Shown: positions 1-6,278 of the stretch, one piece after another
Layout: every line of letters begins with the position of its first letter
Position numbering within the stretch: the first letter of the stretch is position 1
From: Casimicrobiaceae bacterium
GTDB taxonomy: Bacteria; Pseudomonadota; Gammaproteobacteria; Burkholderiales; Casimicrobiaceae
Assembly (NCBI GenBank): GCA_955652025.1
Contig: CATPAO010000311.1
Coordinates: forward strand, 1-9,192
Reading direction: 5' to 3'
DNA length: 9,192 nucleotides
Program-made: the position numbers and the translations under genes
The notes under the pieces: model-generated
What the model was told of the DNA's origin: nothing
Seen by the model: only the letters and a program-made list of their open reading frames with translations
Database searches by the model: none

Positions 1-214
1 CGCCCTGCGGGATCGCGCGGCACAACGCGGCGAACGCGGCGTCGTCGAGATAGCCGCCGTGGCCCACATAGCGGCCGTACGGGCTCGCGTTGACACTCCA
101 GAGCGCCAACCACGATGCGGCGGCCAACGCGAGGACCAGCCACGCGAATAGCGTTCGGCGCTCAGTACTTATCGAGCGGACATCGAGGGCCGCCGAAGCG
201 GGAGTCGCTGGCAT
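1..214 (-). CDS. DUF2182-like membrane protein, N-terminal part (runs off left edge)
   Basis: An open minus-strand frame of 71 codons begins at ATG 214-212 and leaves the window without a stop. After a polar, Arg-containing N-terminus of about 22 residues there is one strong hydrophobic segment (about residues 23-40, FAWLVLALAAASWLALW). It is followed by an SPYGRYVGHGGY stretch and a downstream LCRAIPQG. That pattern, a first membrane helix then an SPY-R-Y-x-x-HGG loop, is what I recall from DUF2182, a family of predicted metal-binding integral membrane proteins of roughly 250-290 residues. The neighbouring DUF1326 gene supports this, because the two families are often adjacent. The function is not established and the catalytic or metal-binding part lies outside the window. 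No good Shine-Dalgarno is visible before this ATG, so the start is provisional. Its 5' region (215-346) holds two stem-loops that could affect its expression. The reading frame is solid; the family name is recognition only. Confidence 0.6.
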   Translation of the reverse strand, partial: MPATPASAALDVRSISTERRTLFAWLVLALAAASWLALWSVNASPYGRYVGHGGYLDDAAFAALCRAIPQG

Positions 215-346
215 GACGCTCAGTGTTTCGTCGCGTTTGCTAGGCTGCCGCCGCAGGGCCGACCCACGGCGGCGGCGAAAATTGTCGCTGCGGGGCAAAG
301 TATCGTGGGAGCGGCGAAGCCGCGAACGAAACTTTGCCCCGATTAA
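215..346. other. Intergenic region with two stem-loops between DUF1326 and DUF2182 genes
   Basis: These 132 bp separate the DUF1326 stop from the next minus-strand ATG. Besides the large hairpin at 291-341 there is a second GC-only inverted repeat, GCCGCCG (247-253) with CGGCGGC (267-273), around a 13-nt loop. No clear promoter or strong ribosome binding site for the downstream gene is visible. Either the two genes share a transcript with a structured spacer, or the downstream gene has a promoter I cannot recognise. Confidence 0.5.
291..341. repeat. REP-like imperfect palindrome / 51-nt hairpin
   Basis: An 11-bp perfect outer stem, CGGGGCAAAGT (291-301) against ACTTTGCCCCG (331-341), encloses a second nested stem GCGGC-GAA-GCCGC (311-323). 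A short TCGT/ACGA pairing (303-306 with 326-329) lies between them. The core GTGGGAGCGGC..GCCGCGA resembles REP sequences I recall from Pseudomonas, Xanthomonas and relatives, which are mobilised by RAYT (TnpA_REP) transposases. It starts 6 nt past the DUF1326 stop codon in the minus orientation. It could act as an mRNA-stabilising 3' structure, an attenuator or a weak terminator. The only T run (four Ts) on the minus strand comes about 10 nt after the stem, so a classical intrinsic terminator is unlikely. The pairing is certain; the REP identity is inference. Confidence 0.6.
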
Positions 347-949
347 TTACGCGTCGAAGACAAACGTGCTCTGCAGCGCGTTGTGGCCCTTGATGTCGAG
401 GTCGATCCCGAGCTTGTCGTTTTTCGACTTGTAGCGCGGCGCCTTGCCGACGAACACCGGCGCGCCGGGAACCGTTGAAAATACGGTGTCCTGCAACGTG
501 GTCGTGGCGCCGCTTGCGTTCGTGAATGGTTCGAGCTCCGCGTATCCGGCGTTGCCGATCTTGAGCGTGCCCTTGCCCCCCTGCACGTCAAACGTGAGCG
601 CGACCTTCTCGACCGAGACCACCTCGCCGACCAGCTTCGCCAACTCGCCGACCGGGCCGCCCAACTTGCCGGTGTAGACGTTGAGGATCGCCTGCTCCTG
701 TTGCGGCGACACCTTGTCGTCGAGATAGACGGCCGCGCGCCAATTGCCCTGCAGGATATTGCCGGGCACATGCGCGATCATCGCGATCGTGTGGCCGGCG
801 ACGTCGACGCCGTCGATCGTTCCCTTGTCGAAGCGCCAGGCCACGATCGTGTCGCAGGTACCGAAGTCGGGATCCTCGCCGATCCAGCACGGACACAACA
901 CGCGGCAATTGCAGACTTCGAGCAGACGTCCTTCGAGGTGATAGGCCAT
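347..949 (-). CDS. DUF1326 domain-containing protein
   Basis: A complete 200-residue protein that begins MAYHLEGRLLEVCNCRVLCP and fits the DUF1326 family over its whole length. A cysteine cluster of pattern C-x-C-x3-C-x-C sits at residues 13, 15, 19 and 21, with a further Cys at 32, which suggests metal or redox chemistry. The rest is predicted beta-rich and soluble: no signal peptide or membrane segment is seen, so it probably acts in the cytoplasm. The start is supported by a strong AGGGAGG (positions 960-954) four bases before the ATG. The stop is TAA at 349-347. The next gene on the strand looks like DUF2182, and the pair commonly occur together, possibly as a metal-handling or membrane-associated module. 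The biochemical function of DUF1326 is not known to me. The MFS gene upstream ends 117 bp away, so this gene may have its own promoter. Confidence 0.85.
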   Translation of the reverse strand: MAYHLEGRLLEVCNCRVLCPCWIGEDPDFGTCDTIVAWRFDKGTIDGVDVAGHTIAMIAHVPGNILQGNWRAAVYLDDKVSPQQEQAILNVYTGKLGGPVGELAKLVGEVVSVEKVALTFDVQGGKGTLKIGNAGYAELEPFTNASGATTTLQDTVFSTVPGAPVFVGKAPRYKSKNDKLGIDLDIKGHNALQSTFVFDA

Positions 950-1066
950 GGTGCCTCCCTGACGGTGGGGGTGATTGCCCGGTGCCGATGCCTGCTCGGC
1001 ACGGTTCGGGACGGCTATCGTACGCCCGCGGACCGGCGATCGCCATACGGAATATTCCGGCGCGCG
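950..1066 (-). promoter_or_regulatory. Spacer upstream of the DUF1326 gene with palindromes
   Basis: The 117 bp between the MFS stop and the DUF1326 start hold three exact palindromic elements: CGGAATATTCCG (1048-1059), GGCGATCGCC (1035-1044), and a stem-loop GTGCCGA/TCGGCAC (982-988 with 996-1002, 7-nt loop). The 12-bp AT-cored palindrome is operator-like in size and symmetry. On the minus strand a TACGAT hexamer about 70 nt before the ATG could be a weak -10, but the matching -35 is poor. No T run follows the stem-loop in either direction, so I do not call a terminator. Read this as a candidate promoter/operator region. Confidence 0.3.
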
Positions 1067-2284
1067 CTAGCGGCGGCCCCCGGCGAGCTTCACGGCGCTC
1101 GGGTGCGCGCGAAGCCTCGCCATGGCGTAGACCCCGAACGCCGGGCCGATGCAAAGCGGCACGAACGCGAAGCGCCAGCCCATCGCGTCGACCCAGTGCG
1201 GCACCAGGTAAATCGTCGCGAGCGTGAGCGTAAACCCCAGCGCCGTCTGCAGCGTCAGCATCGTGCCGACGCGCGACGGATCGGCGAGTTCGGCGACCGA
1301 TGCCGAGAACTGCGCCGAATCGGCGACGATGCTGATTCCCCATACGATGCAAATGGCGACGAGCGCCCACGCCGGTCCGCCGAAGAGGAGACCGATCGAC
1401 GCGGCGCAGCTCCCGCTCACCGCCATCGCGACGATCGTCAGCGTCGTGCGTCCGAGGCGGTCGGCCAGGAATCCGGCGACCACGCAACCGATCGCACCAG
1501 ACGCAATCGTCACGAATGCGGCGAGCTTGGCGGCCGTGGGCGCCACGTCAGGCGAAAGCGTGAGCGCGAAGCTCGCGTTCAGAAAAACGCCGATCCACGC
1601 CCACATCGCGTACAGCTCCCACATGTGGCCGAGATAGCCGAGGTTGGCGAGCCGCAGCGGTACGTCGCGCCACGCCGTCAGCACGTACCGCGGATCGAAG
1701 CGCGGCACGGGCGCGCGATTGGGTCCGACGCCGGCAGCGCCGATCAGCCCGGCGGCGCACAGCGCAAACGCCGAGGCCATCGCGAGGGGAATGCGCCAGT
1801 CGACGCCGCCGAGCGCATTGAACAGATGCGGCAACGCCGAGCCGAGCGTCAGCGCGCCGACGAGAATGCCGACCAAGAGACCCATGTCGCCGCGCGCCCA
1901 GGTCGCGGCGAGCTTCATCCCGACCGGGTAGACACCCGCCATGCAGACACCGGTCACAAAGCGCAGCAGTGGCGCCGCGAGCGTCGCGGGATCGACGGCG
2001 AGAAAGAGTGCATTGGCGATCGCTCCGATCGCCGCCGACGCGGCGAAGAGACGGCGCAACTCGATGCGATCGGGCAGGCCCAGCACGGCGCTCACGAGAC
2101 AGCCGACGACGAATCCGACTTGCACCGCACTCGTGAGCGTCGCCTGCGCGAAATTCGACAGCTTGAATTCCGCGGTGAGCGCGGGCATGACCGCCGAGGC
2201 GGAAAACCAGAGCGCCATCGCCGCGACCTGGCAGATCGCGATGATCGTCATCGACGCGCGCTTCGAGGACGCCCACACGATCAT
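1067..2284 (-). CDS. MFS transporter, substrate unknown
   Basis: A 405-residue, strongly hydrophobic protein with about twelve predicted membrane helices, typical in length for the major facilitator superfamily (inner-membrane secondary transport). The central-loop version of the MFS signature is clear in the second half as GFLADRLGRTTL. The equivalent in the first half is degenerate (SAVLGLPDRIELRRLF). A segment RFVTGVCMAGVYPVGMKLA in the first half matches a recurring MFS subgroup motif, but it does not identify a substrate. The chosen ATG at 2284 has GGAGAGG upstream with rather long spacing (about 11 nt). Met12 (about 2251) is an alternative start that would trim a polar leader. The gene follows dcd by 29 bp on the same strand and is probably co-transcribed with mrp-dcd, though nothing ties its role to nucleotide metabolism. 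No frameshift or internal stop was seen. Confidence 0.85.
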   Translation of the reverse strand: MIVWASSKRASMTIIAICQVAAMALWFSASAVMPALTAEFKLSNFAQATLTSAVQVGFVVGCLVSAVLGLPDRIELRRLFAASAAIGAIANALFLAVDPATLAAPLLRFVTGVCMAGVYPVGMKLAATWARGDMGLLVGILVGALTLGSALPHLFNALGGVDWRIPLAMASAFALCAAGLIGAAGVGPNRAPVPRFDPRYVLTAWRDVPLRLANLGYLGHMWELYAMWAWIGVFLNASFALTLSPDVAPTAAKLAAFVTIASGAIGCVVAGFLADRLGRTTLTIVAMAVSGSCAASIGLLFGGPAWALVAICIVWGISIVADSAQFSASVAELADPSRVGTMLTLQTALGFTLTLATIYLVPHWVDAMGWRFAFVPLCIGPAFGVYAMARLRAHPSAVKLAGGRR

Positions 2285-2313
2285 CGGTCTTTGCGCCTCT
2301 CCACGGCGCTGCG

Positions 2314-2877
2314 TCAGGTCTTAGGCAACGTCACGCCCTGCTGGCCCTGATACTTGCCGCCGCGATCCTTGTACGACGTCTCGCAGACCTCGTCGGACTC
2401 GAAGAAGATCACCTGCGCCACGCCCTCGTTGGCGTAGATCTTCGCCGGCAGCGGCGTCGTGTTCGAGAATTCGAGCGTCACGTGACCTTCCCATTCGGGC
2501 TCGAGCGGCGTCACGTTCACGATAATGCCGCAGCGCGCGTAGGTCGATTTTCCCAGACACACGACCAGCACGTTGCGCGGGATGCGGAAATGCTCGACGG
2601 TGCGCGCGAGGGCGAATGAATTGGGCGGGATGATGCACACGTCGCCACGAAAATCGACGAACGACTTTTCGTCGAAATTCTTCGGGTCCACCATCGTCGA
2701 GTTGATGTTGGTGAAGATCTTGAATTCGGTCGAGCAGCGGATGTCGTAGCCGTAGCTCGACGTTCCGTAGGAAACGATCTTGTGGCCGTTCGCCTGCCGC
2801 ACCTGGCCCGGCTCGAACGGCTCGATCATCCCGTGTTCCGCCGCCATGCGGCGAATCCACTTGTCGGACTTGATCAT
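2314..2877 (-). CDS. dcd: dCTP deaminase
   Basis: A 187-residue cytoplasmic enzyme of the Dcd family. It deaminates dCTP to dUTP, feeding dUTPase and thymidylate synthesis. It begins [12 protein letters not shown], the canonical family start. Active-site landmarks are present: [10 protein letters not shown] near residue 40-49; GKSTYAR with Lys110, Ser111 and Arg115; and the general-base glutamate in VTLEFSN (Glu136, aligning with Glu138 of E. coli Dcd). The triphosphate-binding C-terminal tail with KYQGQQGV is intact. Length is close to the usual 188-193 residues. The ATG at 2877-2875 overlaps the TGA of mrp (2876-2874) as ATGA, so translation is probably coupled to mrp. If ribosomes stop at the internal TAG of mrp, dcd translation could suffer, although its own start remains intact. 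The mrp-dcd pairing next to metG is a recurrent betaproteobacterial order, as I recall it. Confidence 0.97.
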   Translation of the reverse strand: MIKSDKWIRRMAAEHGMIEPFEPGQVRQANGHKIVSYGTSSYGYDIRCSTEFKIFTNINSTMVDPKNFDEKSFVDFRGDVCIIPPNSFALARTVEHFRIPRNVLVVCLGKSTYARCGIIVNVTPLEPEWEGHVTLEFSNTTPLPAKIYANEGVAQVIFFESDEVCETSYKDRGGKYQGQQGVTLPKT

Positions 2878-3962
2878 GTGTTCTGGACGACGATCGAGGG
2901 AAACTTTGCCGAGAAATCGGCGGCCTTTTGTCCAATGGAGATCGCGACCTTGCGCGCGATGTCCAAGTAGATCTGCGCCGTCTTGCCGTCCGGGTCGGCG
3001 ACGACCGTCGGCCGCCCCGAATCGGCCTGCTCGCGAATGCGGATGTCAAGAGGCAGCGCGCCCAGGAACGGCACGTTGTAGTCGCGGCACATCCGCTCGG
3101 CGCCGCCCTCGCCGAAAATGTGCTCGGCTTTGCCGCAATTCGAGCAGATGTGGATCTACATGTTCTCGACGATGCCGACGATCGGCACGCCGACCTTCTC
3201 GAACATCTTGAGGCCCTTGCGCGCGTCGATCAGCGCGATGTCCTGCGGCGTCGTGACGATCACCGCTCCGGTGACCGGAACCTTTTGCGAGAGCGTGAGC
3301 TGGATGTCGCCGGTGCCGGGTGGCAAATCGACGACGAGATAGTCGATCTCACGCCAATTGGTGTCCTTCAGCAGTTGCTCGAGCGCCTGCGTCACCATCG
3401 GGCCGCGCCACACCATCGGCGTATCCGTGTCGATCAGGAATCCGATCGACATCGCCTGCACGCCGTAGGCTTCGAGCGGCTCCAGCGTTTTGCCGTCCTT
3501 CGATTCGGGACGGCCGGAGATGCCGAGCATCATCGGCTGCGACGGCCCGTAGATGTCGGCGTCGAGCAAACCCACCGACGCACCCTCGGCCGCTAACGCG
3601 AGTGCAAGATTGACAGCGGTCGTCGACTTGCCGACGCCGCCCTTGCCCGACGCCACGGCGACGATATTCTTCACGCCCGGCACGAGCTTCACGCCGCGCT
3701 GCACCGCGTGCGACACGATCTTCTGGCTTACGGTGACGGCGACGCGCCCCGCGCCGGGAAGCGCCGCAACGGCGTTCTGCACCAATCGGCGGATCGCGTC
3801 GTGCTGACTTTTTGCCGGATAGCCGAGCTGAATCTCGATCGCGACTTGATCGTCGCCGGCGCGCACGCTTTTCACCGCCTTCTCCGTGACGAAATCCTTG
3901 CCCGTTTGCGGGTCGATCACGGTTTTCAGGCAGGCGTTGACGTCGATTTCGGACAGCGGCAT
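2874..3962 (-). pseudogene. apbC: Mrp/ApbC iron-sulfur carrier ATPase with in-frame TAG
   Basis: Read through one TAG (3158-3156), this frame encodes 362 codons, the normal size of the Mrp/ApbC/NBP35 family, which binds and transfers Fe-S clusters in the cytoplasm. Residues 1 to about 85 form the MIP18/DUF59-like domain. The P-loop (deviant Walker A) is ASGKGGVGKST, with Gly106 to Thr114. LLDADIYGPSQPMM (about 132-145) and VVDLPPGTGDI (about 210-220) are switch and nucleotide-site motifs. The stop falls at codon 269, right after GIVENM; homologues usually have Ser or Ala there. The same frame continues immediately with IHICSNCGKAEHIFG, which holds the cluster-ligating CxxC (Cys273, Cys276), and ends in [10 protein letters not shown] single C-to-A change from TCG would create the TAG. 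Without readthrough, the 268-residue product keeps the ATPase fold but loses CxxC. Possible explanations are a sequencing error, recent inactivation or suppression. Identity is certain; status is open. Confidence 0.9.
3156..3158 (-). other. In-frame amber codon in mrp/apbC
   Basis: The plus-strand CTA here reads TAG on the coding strand, followed by ATC. Both sides belong to the same frame and the same protein family with no missing residues, so this is a point change and not a frameshift or junction. It lies four codons before the first cysteine of the CxxC motif. Confidence 0.9.
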
Positions 3963-4079
3963 CGAATTTCCCGTGCGCTTGGTTAATCTGGAATTCTAGC
4001 CGAACCGCGACGCCGCGAACGGGCTCGCGCTTCGCTTTGTTAGAATCGATCGCTTAACCCTGGTTATCGCAAGGTCTTC
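3963..4079. promoter_or_regulatory. Divergent promoter region between mrp-dcd and metG-hyf
   Basis: A 117-bp gap between two genes transcribed away from each other must hold both promoters. For metG, the plus strand has an extended -10 of form TGT-TAGAAT, with the hexamer at 4041-4046. It has no convincing -35 and would give a leader of roughly 25-30 nt. The metG ribosome site is AAGG at 4071-4074, five bases before ATG. For mrp, the minus strand has the same hexamer TAGAAT (3998-3993), about 30 nt before the start, again with a weak -35. The Shine-Dalgarno for mrp is weak (GGGA within CGGGAAATTCG). No riboswitch-like structure or operator stands out. Confidence 0.4.
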
Positions 4080-6239
4080 ATGCCGGCCTCTTCCGCGCGG
4101 AAACTCTTCGTCACGACGGCATTGCCGTACGCGAACGGACCGTTTCACATCGGCCACATCATGGAGTACATCCAGGCCGACATCTGGGTGCGCTTCCAGC
4201 GGATGCAAGGGACGGAGGTCCACTTCGTCTGCGCCGACGACACGCACGGTGCGCCGATCATGCTGAGGGCCGAGGCCGAAGGCATCGCGCCGCAGGCGCT
4301 CGTCGCCCGCATCGCGGCGACGCGGCCGAAGCATCTCGCGGGTTTCCACATCGGCTTCGATCACTGGCATTCGACCGACTCGCCGGAGAATGTCGAGCTG
4401 TCGCAGGACATCTATCGCAAGCTCAAGGCGGCGGGACTGATCTACGCGAAGCCGATCGAGCAGTTCTACGATCCGGTGAAGTCGATGTTCCTGCCCGACC
4501 GCTACATCAAAGGCACCTGTCCGGTTTGCGGCGCGAAGGATCAGTTCGGCGACGCATGCGAAGTGTGCGGCTCGGTCTACGCGCCGACCGACCTGATCGA
4601 TCCGTATTCCGTACTCTCCGGCGCCAAGCCGGTCCTGAAATCATCGGAGCACTTCTTCTTCAAGTTGTCGGACCCGGCCTGCGTCGAATTCCTGCGCGGC
4701 TGGACGCAACACGGACGCCTGCAACCGGAAGTCGCGAACAAGGCGCGCGAATGGTTGGGCGACGCGCCCGACGCCAAGGGCCTCGCGGATTGGGATATTT
4801 CGCGCGACGCGCCGTACTTCGGCATTCCGATTCCCGATGCGCCGGGCAAATATTTCTACGTGTGGCTCGATGCGCCGGTGGGGTATCTGGCGAGCCTCAA
4901 GGCGCATTTCGCCGCCACCGGCATCGACTTCGCGCAGTTCCTGCAGGATCCCGCGGTGCGGCAGGTTCATTTCATCGGCAAGGACATCGTCTATTTCCAC
5001 ACGCTGTTCTGGCCGGCGATGCTCAAGTTCGCCGGCGCGCCGTACAAGGTGCCCGATGCGATCAACGTGCACGGCTTTATCACGTTCTCGGGCGAGAAGA
5101 TGTCGAAGTCGCGCGGCACCGGCATCAGCCCCGACGTCTATCTCGACCTCGGGTTGAATCCGGAGTGGCTGCGGTACTACCTCGCGGCCAAGCTCAACGC
5201 GAAGGTCGAGGACCTGGATTTCAATCCCGACGACTTCATCGCGCGCGTCAACAGCGACCTCGTGGGCAAATACGTCAACATCGCAAGCCGTGCCGCGGGA
5301 TTCGTAACACAACGATTTGATGGCAAATTGGCGACAGCCGACCAGCTTTCGGTACTGCGAGGCCCGAATGTGTCCACCGGTTCCTTTGCGTTCCGGGACG
5401 CAACGACAAGCGAACTTCAGACCGTTCATGGCGAAGCCATGGGCCGGCTACACCTCCTCATGGAAAAAGCCGACGCAATCGCGGATTACTACGAATCGCG
5501 GGAGTATGGGAAAGCGATGCGCGAGATCATGGCGTTGGCGGACCATGTCAACGAGTTTGCAGATTCATGGCGACCCTGGGAGCTCGCGAAGGATCCTGAC
5601 CGGAGCGGTGAGTTGCACGCCGTGTGCAGCACGCTGCTCAACGCCTTCCGGATTTTGACCGTGTATCTGACACCGGTGTTACCAGGAGTAGCGTCGCATG
5701 TTGCCGAATACTTTGGACTGCAGCGGCTAGATTGGTCCAGCGCCAAGTCCGTTCTATTCGGCACTAGCGTTTTACGCTATTCCCACCTGATCGGACGAAT
5801 TGATCCGAAACAGATCGACGCGCTGCTCGAAGGGCCGAAGGCGGCGGCGAGTCCCTCACCCCAACCCTCTCGCCGCGCGCAGGGAGAGGGAGCCGCTTCG
5901 GCCGAGACTGCACCGATCTCGATCGACGAATTCGGCAAGATCGAATTACGCATCGCGCGGATCGTCAACGCCGAGCAGGTCGACGGCGCAGACAAATTGC
6001 TCAAGCTCACGCTCGACGTGGGCGATGATCGCCCGAGGACCGTGTTCGCCGGCATCAAGTCCGCGTATCGCCCGCAAGACCTGATCGGCCGCCTGACGCC
6101 GATGGTTGCCAATCTGGCACCGCGCAAGATGAAATTCGGCCTGTCCGAGGGCATGGTGCTCGCTGCATCGGGCGACGGCCCCGGCATTTTCCTGCTCGCT
6201 CCCGACGACGGCGCGCAACCCGGTATGCGCGTCAAATGA
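4080..6239 (+). CDS. metG: Methionyl-tRNA synthetase
   Basis: A 719-residue class I aminoacyl-tRNA synthetase that charges tRNA(Met) in the cytoplasm. The catalytic Rossmann fold carries the HIGH signature (residues 23-26, in [11 protein letters not shown]) and KMSKS (340-344). The connective insert has a knuckle CPVC..CEVC (Cys147, 150, 160, 163) that fits a zinc site. The alpha-helical anticodon-binding domain follows, with the usual PWELAK (about 498-503). From about residue 613 ([16 protein letters not shown]) to the C-terminus there is a complete OB-fold tRNA-binding/dimerisation domain ending in PGMRVK. The linker before it (about 588-608) is low-complexity and is encoded by a palindromic repeat-like sequence. 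The part coding for the anticodon-binding domain (about 5281-5820) has visibly lower GC than the rest. The start has AAGG at suitable spacing. The gene is intact, unlike mrp and hyfB, as expected for an essential gene. hyfB follows after 39 bp. Confidence 0.97.
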   Translation: MPASSARKLFVTTALPYANGPFHIGHIMEYIQADIWVRFQRMQGTEVHFVCADDTHGAPIMLRAEAEGIAPQALVARIAATRPKHLAGFHIGFDHWHSTDSPENVELSQDIYRKLKAAGLIYAKPIEQFYDPVKSMFLPDRYIKGTCPVCGAKDQFGDACEVCGSVYAPTDLIDPYSVLSGAKPVLKSSEHFFFKLSDPACVEFLRGWTQHGRLQPEVANKAREWLGDAPDAKGLADWDISRDAPYFGIPIPDAPGKYFYVWLDAPVGYLASLKAHFAATGIDFAQFLQDPAVRQVHFIGKDIVYFHTLFWPAMLKFAGAPYKVPDAINVHGFITFSGEKMSKSRGTGISPDVYLDLGLNPEWLRYYLAAKLNAKVEDLDFNPDDFIARVNSDLVGKYVNIASRAAGFVTQRFDGKLATADQLSVLRGPNVSTGSFAFRDATTSELQTVHGEAMGRLHLLMEKADAIADYYESREYGKAMREIMALADHVNEFADSWRPWELAKDPDRSGELHAVCSTLLNAFRILTVYLTPVLPGVASHVAEYFGLQRLDWSSAKSVLFGTSVLRYSHLIGRIDPKQIDALLEGPKAAASPSPQPSRRAQGEGAASAETAPISIDEFGKIELRIARIVNAEQVDGADKLLKLTLDVGDDRPRTVFAGIKSAYRPQDLIGRLTPMVANLAPRKMKFGLSEGMVLAASGDGPGIFLLAPDDGAQPGMRVK
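5852..5891. repeat. Palindromic repeat-like element in the metG linker
   Basis: The sequence TCCCTCACCCCAACCCTCTC followed by a GC loop and GGGAGAGGGA has a 7-bp stem, CCCTCTC (5865-5871) with GAGAGGG (5884-5890), around a 12-nt loop. It matches a CCCTCACCCC-AACCCTCTC...GAGAGGG palindrome that I recall as a common dispersed intergenic repeat in beta- and gammaproteobacteria. Here it is read in frame as [14 protein letters not shown], between the anticodon-binding and C-terminal OB domains of MetG. The insertion adds residues only to a flexible linker, which is probably why it is tolerated. Confidence 0.55.
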
Positions 6240-6278
6240 CCGGGCAAGGCGTGGGCATCGAATGACGCGACGCAGCGC

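Noticed and set aside
982..1002. The GTGCCGA/TCGGCAC stem-loop as an intrinsic terminator for the MFS gene.
   Set aside because: No T run follows on either strand; it is also about 65 bp past the MFS stop.
701..2350. A 549-codon open frame on the plus strand.
   Set aside because: It lies antisense to the MFS and DUF1326 genes, is mostly Arg, His, Asp and Glu, and looks like no protein family. Long antisense frames are common in high-GC DNA.
3156..3158. Pyrrolysine or other recoding at the mrp TAG.
   Set aside because: The site is normally Ser or Ala in Mrp and not a catalytic position, and no recoding structure was seen. A point mutation or sequence error is simpler.
4641..5429. A 262-codon open frame on the minus strand.
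   Set aside because: It is antisense to metG; the coding evidence for metG (HIGH, zinc cysteines, KMSKS) is decisive.
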